A stretch of 64,000 bases of DNA from Gymnopus androsaceus JB14 (lineage: Eukaryota > Basidiomycota > Agaricomycetes > Agaricales > Omphalotaceae). The notes under the pieces were generated by a model. It was given only the letters and a program-made list of their open reading frames with translations, was not told the origin of the DNA and did no database searches. Position numbers and translations under genes: made by a program. The first letter of the stretch is position 1; the number at the start of each line of letters is the position of its first letter. Of this stretch, positions 1 through 10,203 are shown piece by piece. Location of the stretch: assembly GCA_009733575.1 (NCBI GenBank), contig ML769409.1, positions 1-64,000 of the forward strand, given 5' to 3'.

Positions 1-2
1 AC

Positions 3-281
3 AGCGAAGTGGAACACCTGCAATCCTCCAACGCGATTAAACCCTTAAACTCTTCGGACTCCTCTTCGAAACCTGAAAAGGCAGACGCAACATGGAGTGT
101 GTACTTTGAGATGCCGGAAGGACGAGTCGAGAATACACCAGTATTCTTGTTGGACAAGCTGGAGATTGGAGATGAGGTTCACGGTCCTGCGATGGTGATT
201 GATGATACACAGACCATCGTTATCATCCCAGGAGCAAAGGCTATTGTGGCTAGTAAGCATTTGTATATTACATTCGAGTAG
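3..281 (+). CDS. Hydantoinase A / 5-oxoprolinase-type protein, C-terminal end (5' partial)
   Basis: The reading frame is open at the left window edge and stops at 279-281. The conserved part reads like the end of the hydantoinase A domain of ATP-dependent oxoprolinase/hydantoinase enzymes: an 'NTPVFLLDKL' strand, a 'GPAMVIDDTQT' segment and an 'IIPGAKA' segment, in the family order. Family members cleave 5-oxoproline or hydantoin rings, and eukaryotic 5-oxoprolinase normally continues into a hydantoinase B half. No hydantoinase B sequence follows; the next recognisable sequence is a broken tannase fragment on the other strand. The protein therefore either ends here as an A-only enzyme or was truncated by rearrangement. 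The start lies outside the window. Confidence 0.7.
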   Translation, partial: SEVEHLQSSNAIKPLNSSDSSSKPEKADATWSVYFEMPEGRVENTPVFLLDKLEIGDEVHGPAMVIDDTQTIVIIPGAKAIVASKHLYITFE

Positions 282-429
282 TGAAGTTATCCATTCTCTG
301 TAGCTTTAGTCCTATTTTTTTCATACAGTATGTTTTCATTTACAAAACCATCCCCTGTACTTTTCTACGACCGTGCCTTCTGGTCTGGCGAACTGCACGC
401 CTAAGTCCATGTGCCAAGAATCGTATCAG

Positions 430-800
430 GAGCAACGCCTTTTTCACTCATTTTACGAGAGCCGTCAGCACATTCCGCTCGGGGTCAAGTGTCTCGACGT
501 GAGATTACCGAGCGGTAAGCACGAATGGTTGTCCAATAGTGGATTCATTCTCGAGATAGAATGCATTGTTTTCGCTTCCAGGTTGCTGTCTTGGAAACAT
601 CAAATTTCCATCGAGGCCGTACATGGGACTAAACACTTGTCGAACAGCACCTGCCTGGGCTGCAGTCAGGAGTTACTCCCAAGACTGCATATGAGTTCCT
701 CGGGTTTGTAGTCGCATACTTTGGGATCTTCGATGATACCGTGGTATCATCGGCAACTCCGTCGATAGTGGCCCTCACATTGCCTCAGGATACATCAATG
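430..800 (-). pseudogene. Tannase/feruloyl esterase fragment
   Basis: The minus strand matches two separated parts of the intact tannase gene at 4681-6446. About 435-508 matches the C-terminal part near the conserved 'AETLDPERNVLTAM' region. About 540-790 matches the exon 3 region around 'DGVADGIIEDPNLCDYKPEE'. The sequence between these parts is missing, and frameshifts and stops break the frame. It is a deleted, dead copy with no intact ORF. Boundaries are approximate. Confidence 0.7.
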
Positions 801-878
801 GTCTTTAATTGAACTTTACTTCACTAAATGTTGTAGCGTTTCGTCTCTGCATTGGCCCTGTCGCCTACCCGTTCCTGC

Positions 879-935
879 GAGTTCGGTGCTGGTGAGTTCG
901 GTGCTGGTGAGTTCGGTGCTGGTGAGTTCGGTGGT
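879..935. repeat. 15-bp minisatellite, 3.8 copies
   Basis: Three perfect copies of GAGTTCGGTGCTGGT start at 879, 894 and 909, followed by a partial fourth copy. It lies between the tannase fragment and the oxidoreductase promoter. No coding role is visible. Confidence 0.9.
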
Positions 936-1127
936 GTATGATGCCGGCGGTTACCTATATGGTACCCGCGATCGCGCCGTGTAATCTATCTCTGCCGAAC
1001 TTACCAATCTCCTCTATTAATCAGCGTAAAATCGTTTGCGGCACGAATCGGCTTCATGAAATGCCCCTGTAATTATCAAGCATGTAAGCCGTTCGGCAGA
1101 CTCATTGTAAGTAAGAGCTACAAATGG

Positions 1128-1135
1128 TATAAAAG
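1128..1135 (+). promoter_or_regulatory. TATA box of the Gfo/Idh/MocA gene
   Basis: TATAAAAG lies 46 nt before the ATG at 1181, in an otherwise non-coding stretch. The position fits a core promoter element. Confidence 0.5.
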
Positions 1136-1180
1136 CAAAAATGTGCAAGTAATGCAACATTCACAAATCGCTCTAGTACA

Positions 1181-2391
1181 ATGTCTTCACCCATTCGCAT
1201 CGGATTCGTCGGTCTTTCCGAACAAGGATGGGCATCGATGATGCTGGCTCCATCTCTTCTCAAATCATCTCAATACCGTCTCACCGCAGTTTCCACTTCC
1301 AACCCTACCTCTGCCTCCATCAGTGCGCAAAAGTACTCTGAACTCAGTGGTGGACATGTTGACGCGTTTCATGGATCTGCGGAAGGGATTGCAAACAGCC
1401 CTAATGTCGACATGGTTGCCGTCGCGGTAAAGCCATGGTACCACAAAGAACAAGCGATGAAAGTCATCGATGCTGGCAAGGATTTGTTCTTGGAGTGGCC
1501 GGTAGGTCGACTCTCCGAGACTATGGAGATCGCGGATGCCGCCCGCCAAAAGGGAATCCGTGCTCTGGTTGGATTGCAAGGCAGGCAGACCCCAGTAATT
1601 CAGAAGGTATCTCGATATTTTTACTCGGGAGACTTGACACTGATGATTGATATTTTTGGTAGCTTAAGTCTATCATCGAATCTGGACAGATTGGCAAAGT
1701 CTTGTCGACCAGCGTCGTAAGTGTTGGAGTTGGTGTCAGTGAATCGCAACGCTAAACCACTTCCCACTCACAGGTCGCTCGTCCTGCCCGTGAAACGTTT
1801 ACCTGGGGACCGTTCGTCAATGCTGCTAGCCCTGAAACTGCATCCATTGAGAATGGTACCACCATGCTTGACATTGCGGTCGGGCACTTTTTGGACTCTC
1901 TGACGTTCACCCTCGGAAACATCACGTCGGTCTCCGCCATTGCTGTAAACCAGTTTCCAGTTGCAGCTTTGGTGGACGCCAATGGAAAGCCGACCGGAGA
2001 AACTACTGCTCAGAACGGGTTCAACCAGGTCGCTGCCGGTGGCGTCCTAGAGAGTGGCGCCGTTTGGAACATCCATTTCCGAGGAGGGCTCGAGACTCGA
2101 CCTGGCAAGGCTGGTACTCCGATGCTTTGGACTATTGACGGGGATAAGGGTAGTATCCGATTGGAGAGCGATCATCCTATGGGGTTCTTCATGCAGATTG
2201 CCCCGCCGATCATGTATGTGAATGGTGAACAAGTCGATGTTGGGGATGACGAGCTCGGTGCCGTCGGTAGGGCTTGGTACGAGTTTGCCAATGAGGGGTC
2301 TTATGCAACTCTTGAGGATGCGGTTAGGATGAAGAAGGTGATTCTTGCGATTGGGAAGAGTGCGAATGAAGGAAGGAAGATTGAGCTGTAG
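1181..2391 (+). CDS. Gfo/Idh/MocA family oxidoreductase (Gal80-like)
   Basis: Three exons, 1181-1606, 1663-1716 and 1774-2391, give 365 aa without a frame break; both introns are GT-AG. The N terminus is a Rossmann fold with 'IGFVGLSEQGW', followed by the family's 'DMVAVAVKPWYHKEQA' and a 'KDLFLEWPVGR' segment in place of the usual EKP. The second exon encodes 'SIIESGQIGKVLSTSV', as in Gal80-like proteins, and the C-terminal domain has 'GHFLDSLTFTLG'. Members are NAD(P)-dependent sugar or inositol dehydrogenases, or catalytically dead Gal80-type regulators. The Trp in 'LEWPVG', where enzymes usually have Lys, points towards the Gal80-like, possibly non-catalytic branch. Cytosolic or nuclear; no signal peptide. 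Substrate unknown. Confidence 0.85.
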
Positions 2392-2700
2392 TTCAATTAG
2401 CAGGTAAATTCGTCAGCTCTAGAAGCACCAGTACATATTTATTTTCAATTTATGAAGAGTAGAGTGCATAAATTGAAGCCCTTTTATAACTCGAAGAGTT
2501 AGATGTATATCCGTAGCGCCCAAGGAGGCGGTGGCGGTGCAATTTTTTGCTCTCGTTTTCACTGGGAAGCTTTGTCGAGGAAGTAGTCAAAACTCTTGCC
2601 ACAACGGTAGGAATACTAGGCGCCCGCAACACACATAGGCGCTATGTGTGTAGTGCTGTTTCTCGGTTTACCTACCCATTACCTACCTTCATCGTTGATT
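2392..2700. other. Intergenic, nothing recognised
   Basis: Only short unsupported frames are present. The stretch lies between the oxidoreductase stop and the next tannase fragment. Confidence 0.5.
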
Positions 2701-2970
2701 CACTGAACATCATCGTGGATTAGGCCAAGCCATTGGTCCGCGGTTATGAAAGATGAGTTCGACGAGCCAAGTATGTTGAACAAGCGGTTAAGCCAGGATA
2801 GAAGATTGTTGAAGTTTAGTCCGCCAAAACTCCGTCAAAATCGTCAGGAAAATCCTGAGCCCTGTCGGCCACCAGTCGAACATCCGAGGTATTATGAGGT
2901 GCACCGTAGAACATCTTGGTGATTTCCTTGCCTACTACGACGTTCGTATGAATACTGGTTCTACTGTGAG
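2700..2970 (-). pseudogene. Tannase/feruloyl esterase fragment
   Basis: The minus strand contains the start of tannase exon 3, including 'SIHTNVVVGKEITKMFYG' and 'DFPDDFDGV', with the conserved 'CSTGGREG' nucleophile motif destroyed ('DVRLVADRAQ'). The catalytic serine motif is gone and no flanking exons are in register. It sits head to head with the plus-strand fragment starting at 3174. Confidence 0.75.
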
Positions 2971-3173
2971 CAACGAACCATCTGGGATGAACCTGCACTC
3001 ACGAGCGATAGACAAAATCTGCCAAAACGTCTGGATTTTGAACCATAGATTCTTACTCACTGCCGTATCCTTTGAATCCAGTACCTATCTGCGGGAACAC
3101 AGACGCGGCTCTGATATGCATAAATACGGCCGGCGTTGTGTTCGAGCATTGACCAGCTTCTAGTACTTATAGT

Positions 3174-3700
3174 ATGTTGCGGTCTCTAGGGCGAGTGAGT
3201 CTGTTGGTCGCATCCTTTTGGTCTTCAACACAAGCTGTATCAGCCGAATTTGATTCAGCTTGCGACAGCATTGCTTCCAAAGCAGCCTCGATAGCTAATA
3301 CGACGATATTCTTTTCAGAGCTAATACACGCAGGAACAAACCTCACTTTTCCTGATCAGGACCCGTATGCAATCTAGTTTCCCCGTTTCAGGTTACTCTT
3401 GTGGATATCTGTAGAGTTGTGCTCAATGACTCCACTTCCGACCGATCTGGAATCACTATGGAGGCGTGGCTTCCTAGAAATTGGACCGGAAGGTTTCTGA
3501 GCACAGGCAACGGTGGGTTAGATGGATGTAGGTTATTTTCACTTCCTTTATCTACTTACACGTATTGAGAGTCATCTCTTTTTTCAGGCATCCAATACGC
3601 AGATTTAGCCTATACCACAGCATTGGGATTTGCTACTGTCGGGGCTAATAATGGTCATAATGGAACCACCGGCGAACTGTTTGATGACAAGTTGATGTTT
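3174..3700 (+). pseudogene. Tannase/feruloyl esterase N-terminal fragment
   Basis: The ATG at 3174 opens a secretory leader ('SLLVASFWSSTQAVSA') followed by the family's 'EFDSACDSIASKAASIAN' and 'AGTNLTFPDQDP'. The frame then breaks at about 3366. Sequence matching exon 1 continues in another frame to about 3530, then an intron and exon 2 ('GFATVGANNGHNGTTGELF'). Everything after the 'GANNGHNGT' region is missing. A close but separately damaged copy lies at 62376-62633; the two share upstream sequence including a TATA-like GCATAAATA. Confidence 0.8.
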
Positions 3701-3939
3701 AGCTCTCGAAGTGCGGAAGAAATGAATTGTGGAAGGGTCAGCTGGATGGTTTCTCCGAGACTACTTCAATATCCATATCCATATAGTACTGATATGGAGG
3801 TCTATCAGCAAATAAGGGGAAAAACTTGCCGGCTTGCAAGCAAAAATTCTGGCCTCCCTCTAATCGAGTGGGGATTAAATTATAACTCTTATAGGACAGA
3901 AAATCAATTCACCAATGAGTTGTGGCCAATGCCTTGAGC

Positions 3940-4228
3940 GCTGGTGTAAGGATTTCGGTCCTTACCCTCACTCCCGCCGACTCCCGTTCACTCCCATACG
4001 CATACATGCGTCCTCTCGCTCTGCATTCGACTCTTAGACCCCGGAGGATTAACCTTTACACGCATATACGAAGGTTTCGTCTCGTTTCGGATTTACTTTA
4101 CTTACAACTCCTTTATTTAGACCCTTATTCTAGTACTTAAATACCGTTGTACGTCCATCATTTACCTCGTCGAATCAACGCCGTTACTGGCCGTTTTCAT
4201 TCCCTTAAACCCGGTTCCTAACAGCTGG
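3940..4228. mobile_element. Solo LTR of a Ty3/Gypsy-type retrotransposon with 5-bp target duplication
   Basis: The element spans 3945-4223 (279 bp). It begins TGTAAGG and ends CCTAACA, near-perfect inverted ends of the TG...CA form. The 5 bp before it (3940-3944) and the 5 bp after it (4224-4228) are both GCTGG. No internal retrotransposon sequence or second LTR is present, so this is best read as a solo LTR left by LTR-LTR recombination. A 5-bp duplication suits Ty3/Gypsy or Copia; the family assignment is tentative. Confidence 0.8.
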
Positions 4229-4318
4229 CGAGGCGTGAAATAAAGTGGAAAATCGGCCGCACTTGTAGGAATTCCAGAAACTTGCACACCGCCACTAGGC
4301 TGAATTATTGGCGGTGTG
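4229..4318. repeat. Short imperfect hairpin
   Basis: A 9-bp inverted pair, ACACCGCCA and TGGCGGTGT, is separated by about 18 nt at about 4285-4318. It lies between the solo LTR and the outer edge of inverted arm A. Confidence 0.5.
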
Positions 4319-4680
4319 TTGAATCCATGCTACTTGATGATTGCACCCGCCATACCGCAAGTGCCTGCAACTCTGTTCTCCTGATGTCGGAATAGTTATA
4401 TAGAATCTAGTCAAGCTTGGAAGTAGGGAAGGGCAATTTAGATGTACTTGGCTGTACTCGGAGACTCCTGGGGTGGTTTAGAGTCTCTCCAGCTGATACT
4501 GATACCAGGCTTCAGATCATAATGTTGAACACTATGTTGAACACTACTTCTGCCAGCTTGAACACAAACAGCCTGAGGGGAAACCTTCGCTCCGAAATTA
4601 ATGACAACCAGTTCAAACCTCACACTGATCAAAGTAATGAATGTTCACAATGAAGTTAGGGAAAAGAAGTTGCATCTATT

Positions 4681-6446
4681 TTACTTGCACGACCAACTAT
4701 CAGGGTCCGAGCTATCCCCCGTTCCATTATACGTATTCCTAAACGGATACCTACAATGCCTCCTACTAAACTCCACCCCCAGCTCCGTCGTATCATTCAC
4801 ATACTTTGTTCCCAGAATCGTCTCCGGCGCAATCCCCTCTTCCACCCAACGCACCATAGCCGTCAACACATTCCGTTCAGGATCTAGCGTCTCCGCGGTG
4901 AGATTCCCACTTGCTCCTGGTAGAGTCTGACCAATCTCCCAAGCACCGACGCCAGTTTCACAGTGGCTCATACCGCTGATACGGAAGAAGCGGAGAAAGT
5001 TGTCGATGTCGCTTGGTGGAAGGGCCATGGTCTTTGCGATGTGTTGGTAGTAAAATTCCGTGTCAGCAGGGGAGATCAACATGTCGGCTTGGCCATGGTA
5101 GGTGATAACCTTTCCATTTCGAGCTTGGAAAGCAGAGAGATTTCCATTGAAGGTTTCGATGTTGAAAGGGTTAAGCTCCGCCGCCAAGGTGTAATCGGTG
5201 AGATTGAGAGTTGTTGTGTCGAAGGAGGGATCCAAGACTACGTAGTGGAACCAATCCTAATACATCGTTGTGTCAACAAAAGAGCTAGTTGGAAAAATTG
5301 CATGAGCTTACATTGGAATACTCGAACACTTCCCCGCCGTACATCAAAGCAATGAAATCGACGTTCTCACTTCCAGGCTGCATCCTAGGATACATCAGGT
5401 TTCCATCCTCGCCGTACATGGGACTAAACACTAGTCGAAGAGCAGCTGCTTGTTCCACAGTGAGACAATCCGAGGTGTTGCTCGACGGACTACAGATGAG
5501 CTCCTCTGGTTTATAGTCGCACAGATTCGGATCCTCAATAATGCCGTCGGCGACACCGTCTATAGTGTCGCATTGCTTCAGAATATTATCATGAATGAGA
5601 CCAAGCCATTGGTCACTGGTGATGAACGTAGGAGAAGAGGAATTTCCGAGGATATTAAAAAAGTGTGCGCTCCAGGATAGAAGGTTGTTCCAGTTCACTG
5701 CAGGAGACCCGGCAACAACTCCATCAAACTCGTCTGGGAAATCTTGTACAGCTTTAAAGCCTTCACGACCACCGGTAGAACAACCAAGGTAGTAGGAGGT
5801 GTTATGAGGAGTGCCATAGAACATTTTGGTGATTTCTTTGCCGACTACCACGTTGGTGTGGATGCTGAAGAAACATTAAAATAAGTGCATTGATTAGGAA
5901 AATGTTCCGACTTACGAGCGATAGACAAAGTCGGCCAAAATGTCAGAATTATTGGAAAAGGGTTCTCCGCTAGTTCCGTTGTGGCCGTTATTAGCTCCAA
6001 CGGTAGCGAAACCCTGCGCGGTCGTGTACGCTAGATCTATGTACTGAATGCCTGAAAACAAGCATTAGATGAATGAGCTGAACACCAAAAAGTAAGAACC
6101 TACATCCGTCCAAACCACCGTTACCTGTACTCAAAAACCTTCCGGTCCAGTTTCTAGGAAGCCAGGCTTCCATAGTAATTCCAGAACGATCCGAAGTGGA
6201 CACGTTCAGAGCAACGCGACACATGTCGGTGAGCACGACTTGCGAGGCACTCGTTGAGAGACAGGTTGGATCCTGGTCAGGAAACGTCAGATTTGTTCCG
6301 GCGGGGACGTATTCTGCGAAGAATATTGTTGCATTAGCGATAGAAGCTGCTTCAGATGCAATGCTATTGCAAGCCGAGTCAAAATCGAACGCATGAGCAT
6401 AGAGAAGCACGGAAAAAAGGCTTGCTAGGTGCAGCAAACGAGGCAT
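4681..6446 (-). CDS. Secreted tannase / feruloyl esterase family hydrolase, copy A
   Basis: Four exons (6104-6446, 5916-6051, 5312-5864, 4681-5256) give 535 aa with GT-AG introns. A signal peptide ('MPRLLHLASLFSVLLYAHA') begins the protein, so it is probably secreted. Catalytic features of the tannase/feruloyl esterase family are present: nucleophile elbow 'GCSTGGREG', Asp in 'HGQADMLISP', and His in 'SGMSHCETG', with the Cys neighbours of the CS-D-HC arrangement. These enzymes cut gallate or hydroxycinnamate esters of plant polyphenols and cell wall. It is divergent to the RING gene across a shared promoter region of about 270 bp. Copy B at 59457-61228 differs by only a handful of residues. 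The exact ester substrate cannot be told from sequence. Confidence 0.93.
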
Positions 6447-6489
6447 GACGAAAGGGTTATTTCTTGTAGAGCGTCCATCGCTATTTCAC

Positions 6490-6497
6490 TATTTATA
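6490..6497 (-). promoter_or_regulatory. TATA box of tannase copy A
   Basis: TATAAATA on the minus strand lies 43 nt before the tannase ATG. The same element is conserved before copy B at 59406-59413. Confidence 0.6.
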
Positions 6498-6712
6498 CAG
6501 GGATCGGAAGCTATTGTTTCCAATTTGTGTGGTCCAATGACGAAGGACGCGTCCTATAGCCGAGCGGGGAATCGGACGTTGGGGTAGTGTGGGGAAAGAA
6601 GCGAGCAGCGGGCCCGGGCCGTAGGCCAGTCAAGCGCGTATCGTGAGACCTCGTGAGACGCGTCTCTTCTTCACACTTCGACGACACTTTACGCGCGACT
6701 TTTTTCCTCAAA

Positions 6713-7667
6713 ATGTCGCAGTGCATTATATGTCTATCTAATATCAAGGATCCTGTCTGTATTCCTTGTGGTGAGTAGGATAGTTTCTTCCATACATTCA
6801 TGAACTGACTAAAAATCCGAATAGGACATCTATTTTGCTCACAATGCCTCTCGGACTATATCTCCTCCTCTAGTCAAGACGGATACAATTCTCAGTGTCC
6901 GACCTGTCGTTCTTCGTTTCCAATTGGTACGATTTTGTTCATTGGATCATCATCTGACCTTTTACTGATATTTACCAATTTGTTTTGCAGTCAGCCCGGA
7001 GGTTCGTTGGAGCTTTTATTAGAAGCCTAGCGATGATACTCATTATGACTCCTACTAGCTGACGTGTCTTCCAAAGCATTTCCACCGGTATATCACGCCT
7101 TCTATGCGACGCGTTTACCTCGACTCCAACGCCACTCAGGCGCTCCAACAAAAGCTTACTGCCTCGCAAACCCAAGTAAAGAAGCTTCATCTAGAAAACT
7201 CTCGCCTGATGGACTCTTGTGAAAGGTACATGCATACGTCTCGTGTGCATGCTGAAGGAGAGACAAAAGCTGCTTTGGAAGTCGAGCGTCTTACTATCGC
7301 GTTGCGGGAGCAAAAGTTGGCTACTAGAAAGGCGCAGGAAGAAGCATCCGAGTGGAAAGGGAAGCATAGTGCTGTGAAAAAGCAGCTAGATGAAGGGGCA
7401 AGGTGCGTAATGTGACCTTTGTTTCTTATGAAGCTAGCTCTCTAACTAATATTCTACAGACAATCACCTCGCAAACGTACAACTCTTGTTAGAGACGTCT
7501 CATCATCCGATTTCGACGAGATACTCGCTCCGACACCACGTCGTCGCGTTATGCGCGATCTTCCTCGACCGAAGAAGAAAATGAAGCTGCCAGAGCCTCA
7601 GCCAAAGGTCGAGTTGCCCCAGCGGCGCTCTGTGCCTATTTTCACGTCGGATTCAGGATCCGAATGA
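6713..7667 (+). CDS. RING-finger coiled-coil protein, copy A
   Basis: Five exons (6713-6770, 6825-6926, 6991-7001, 7059-7402, 7460-7667), including an 11-nt microexon, give 240 aa. Residues 4-47 form a C3HC4 RING: C4, C7, C19, H21, C24, C27, C44, C47. A coiled coil follows ('ALQQKLTASQTQVKKLHLEN' and on to about residue 170), then a basic tail rich in Arg/Lys/Pro ending 'FTSDSGSE'. RING domains usually act as E3 ubiquitin ligases; the tail looks nuclear. The architecture resembles the gene at 32144-33430. All splice sites and exon lengths are conserved in copy B (58235-59190), with a few missense changes such as Ile to Ala in the coil. Target unknown. Confidence 0.85.
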
Positions 7668-7780
7668 GGAGCTTTCTTATATCTAGATAACCATGTAATA
7701 TTACTCTTCATTTTATGTTGTCATTTGGAGGACTATCCGTGTAAAATTTTGCAAAAAGAAAGCCGTTCAGGTTTGATTTA

Positions 7781-7863
7781 TGACCACCGCAGGACTCGAA
7801 CCTGCAACCTTTTGGTACGCTCAGCAATCGAAGCCAAACGCGCTACCATTGCGCCAGGTAGCC
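7781..7863 (-). tRNA. tRNA-Arg (anticodon UCG) with 11-nt intron, intact copy
   Basis: The 83-nt gene folds as a full cloverleaf. The acceptor pairs GGCTACC with GGTGGTC using two G-U pairs. The D stem is GCGC/GCGC, the anticodon stem TTTGG/CCAAA, and the T arm GCAGG-TTCGAGT-CCTGC. The loop starts C-T-TCG-A, and an 11-nt intron (TTGCTGAGCGT) lies at the canonical place one base after the anticodon. Discriminator is A. Copy B at 58048-58129 lacks one base of the anticodon stem. Confidence 0.9.
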
Positions 7864-7971
7864 ATACCTGGACGAAAGTTAAGCGCTCCATGAGGGACCA
7901 TCTATAGCACGTGCTCAACTTGATTTGCAACCACCATCTCCTCCACTGTGTCACCGCACCAGTCTTCCAGG

Positions 7972-9715
7972 ATGACTCCAAGTCCCAAAGTAGTTGAACA
8001 AATGGCCAAAGAAATCGCATTCGAGGCTGAAAGGAATGGTACATTAACGTACGCGACATCATTCTATGCTCTACACGATCCAGAATCATTGCTAATGTCT
8101 TGTACATTATTATCTAGCGAAATGTCGCCCAAGGATGTTAGAGTAGAGATCGAGAAACGGCTTTCTTTGAAAGATCGCACTATAATATCGATGAAAGACG
8201 TGATTAAACGCGGTATTGATAGCGCATTGGTACGTGTTTCTATTGCGCCATACAAAGGAAAGTTTTTGATAATCTGGTAGGAGGAGATCGAAGATGAACA
8301 AGAAGAGGAGGAGGAAGAGGAAGAGGAAAAGAAACCTTCCCCGAGGCGGAAGAAGAAAGTCCCTGAACCCAAATCTTCCCCAAAAATCATCCCTAAAGGC
8401 AGGAAACGCAAATCAGAGGGAGATGAGGAACCGGAGGAATTGGATGACTACGACGAGTCCGAAATAGAGGACCAGAAACCTTCGTCGAAGAAGAAGAAAG
8501 CTGCAGCTCCCAAACCTAAACAACCGTCCGACGTTGTCTCCAAAAGCAAGAAACGCAAGTCGGAGAGAGACGACGATGATGATTCCGGTTTGTCGAAGAA
8601 GAAGCCGCGCGCGTCTACTAACAGCAAATCAAAGGATAAGAAGGCTTATACGTCTGCTGTGAGTACTTGATACGCGTTTTTTTACTAGTAAACATCGATT
8701 TGACATCATATAGGCCATTGTACCTCCCTCATCTGACTTTGAAGATGAGATATCGGCGAAATCTATCCACGATTCTGCGGACGTGCGCTCACATATGCTC
8801 CTCTACCGTCTCGATTCTCATTCCTTCTTCATAGGACTCAACTCCGCGAAAACCATCTTCGAAGAAACAGGAAAAGCCAAAACCGGCCTCAAGCTCCAAG
8901 GCGAAACCTAGTTCGACAGAATCTCTTCCAAAGGTTGCGGAAGAGGCTGAAAAGAGCGAGTCTGAGCTCTCCGTGCTGATAGACGAGCCACCGAAAACGA
9001 AGAAGAAGGGGAAAGCGAAGCAGGCGAGTCCCATTCAAATATGCCATTCCAGCGTAATACTAAGAATAATTCCAGTCTACTGAATCCATGGAAGTGAAAA
9101 GCAAGAAGAAACGCGGCTCTGGTAGCACTACCGTGCTGAGCAAAGATGAGGAAACGATCAAAAAGCTAAAGGTGATATATCTCCGTTCGTAGACTTCCGT
9201 CTCGCCTTCTCATTCCCTAATATTTCTTATCCAGGGCCTTATCATCGCCTGCGGTGTCCGAAAAGTCTGGTCTAAGCTGTTCGCGGACATCCAAGACAGC
9301 CCTTCTCAGCAAATTGCGCGCTTGCGGAAGATCTTAGCTGAACTAGGTATGACTGGGCGTCTGAGCATGGAGCAAGCAAAGTCTATCAAAGCAAAGCGAG
9401 AACTGGCGGAGGAATTAGGTGATTCTTTTATCTATTTCTGCACCAAACCATTCCGAAACTGACTACTCTCAGCCGAAGTTCAGTCTTTCGAGCAAAAAAC
9501 AAACGAAATATACGCTCGGAAACGTTCTCGTTCAGTCCCTACCAAGGAAGCAGAGTCCGCGGAGGAAGAGGAGGAGGAAGAGGAGGAGGAAGTTCGACCT
9601 GCGAGACGAAAGGTATGTCAAATCGACTCTTTGGTATATTCACTAATGCTCGTCTCAGAAGAATGCTCGGCAGAGCATCATGGCGTTCCTTGAGGATCAA
9701 AGTGACTCGGAGTGA
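7972..9715 (+). CDS. HIRIP3-like histone chaperone with acidic/basic low-complexity region
   Basis: Nine exons (7972-8048, 8118-8229, 8281-8658, 8714-8782, 8835-9023, 9076-9171, 9235-9418, 9473-9612, 9659-9715) give 433 aa. The intron after exon 5 appears to use a GC donor (GCGAGT). The first intron is 69 nt and open, so retention would keep the frame. The N terminus resembles a DEK-C-like helical domain ('MSPKDVRVEIEKRLSL'). A long Glu-rich then Lys/Ser-rich disordered region has nuclear-localisation-like clusters. The C-terminal 'LIIACGVRKVWSKLF...LRKILAELGMTGRLS' region matches the conserved module of HIRA-interacting protein 3 / CHZ-type chaperones that bind H2A-containing histones. Nuclear. 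The family call is from the C-terminal module; the rest is low complexity. Confidence 0.72.
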
Positions 9716-9810
9716 GTGTAAGGCTCTGGAAGGGACTGATCATCGGCGTCCTACATAGTTAGAGACGTGGCCTATAACAGACTTCGACCACCCTCATTAA
9801 CGACTTTCCT

Positions 9811-10203
9811 TCACACCGTCATTTCACTGCCCTCTATCCTTTCTGTCCTTTCTCGCATAAGTACTTGAATACATCGTATGCAAACGGAGAATGCGAATGG
9901 AGAGTGGAGGTCGCATTGCTTGTAGTACTCTTTGAATCCTTGAATGTATATTCTGAGACCCTGATCAAAGATCTGCCTGTGCATTAAGAATGTGCACTGG
10001 GAAAGACCACCCTCCTCCATCTCAGTTCTCCTTATCCCAATTTCCGATCGTGGCCACACGGTCACATGCCAGTTGCGTTCCTTTCTTTTTACCGCCATGA
10101 CCTTTAACCCAGATTTGTACATTTGCCCAGCTTTGTATGTTCTTTCGTGTCTCTTATGACCTATGCATTGATCAGTCTTTGACAGTGTTCCAACTTTAGA
10201 AGC
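9811..10203. other. Intergenic, coding content unclear
   Basis: A 331-aa frame on the minus strand crosses this stretch, but it is mostly the antisense of the gene-like sequence at 10204-10732 and shows no recognisable domain. I see no supported gene here. Confidence 0.3.

Larger units (their letters stand above)
4319..7870. repeat. Arm A of a 3.55-kb inverted duplication
   Basis: This segment matches 58042-61613 in inverted orientation. It contains, in order, the tannase 3' flank, tannase gene, RING gene and tRNA-Arg. Exon lengths of both protein genes are identical in the arms and the first tannase intron is identical base for base. The tannase 3' flank (4319-4680) and the tRNA-proximal spacer have diverged with indels. 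The outer edge lies at about 4319, near 'TTGAATCCATGCTACTTG'; the other edge is just outside the tRNA. Confidence 0.95.
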
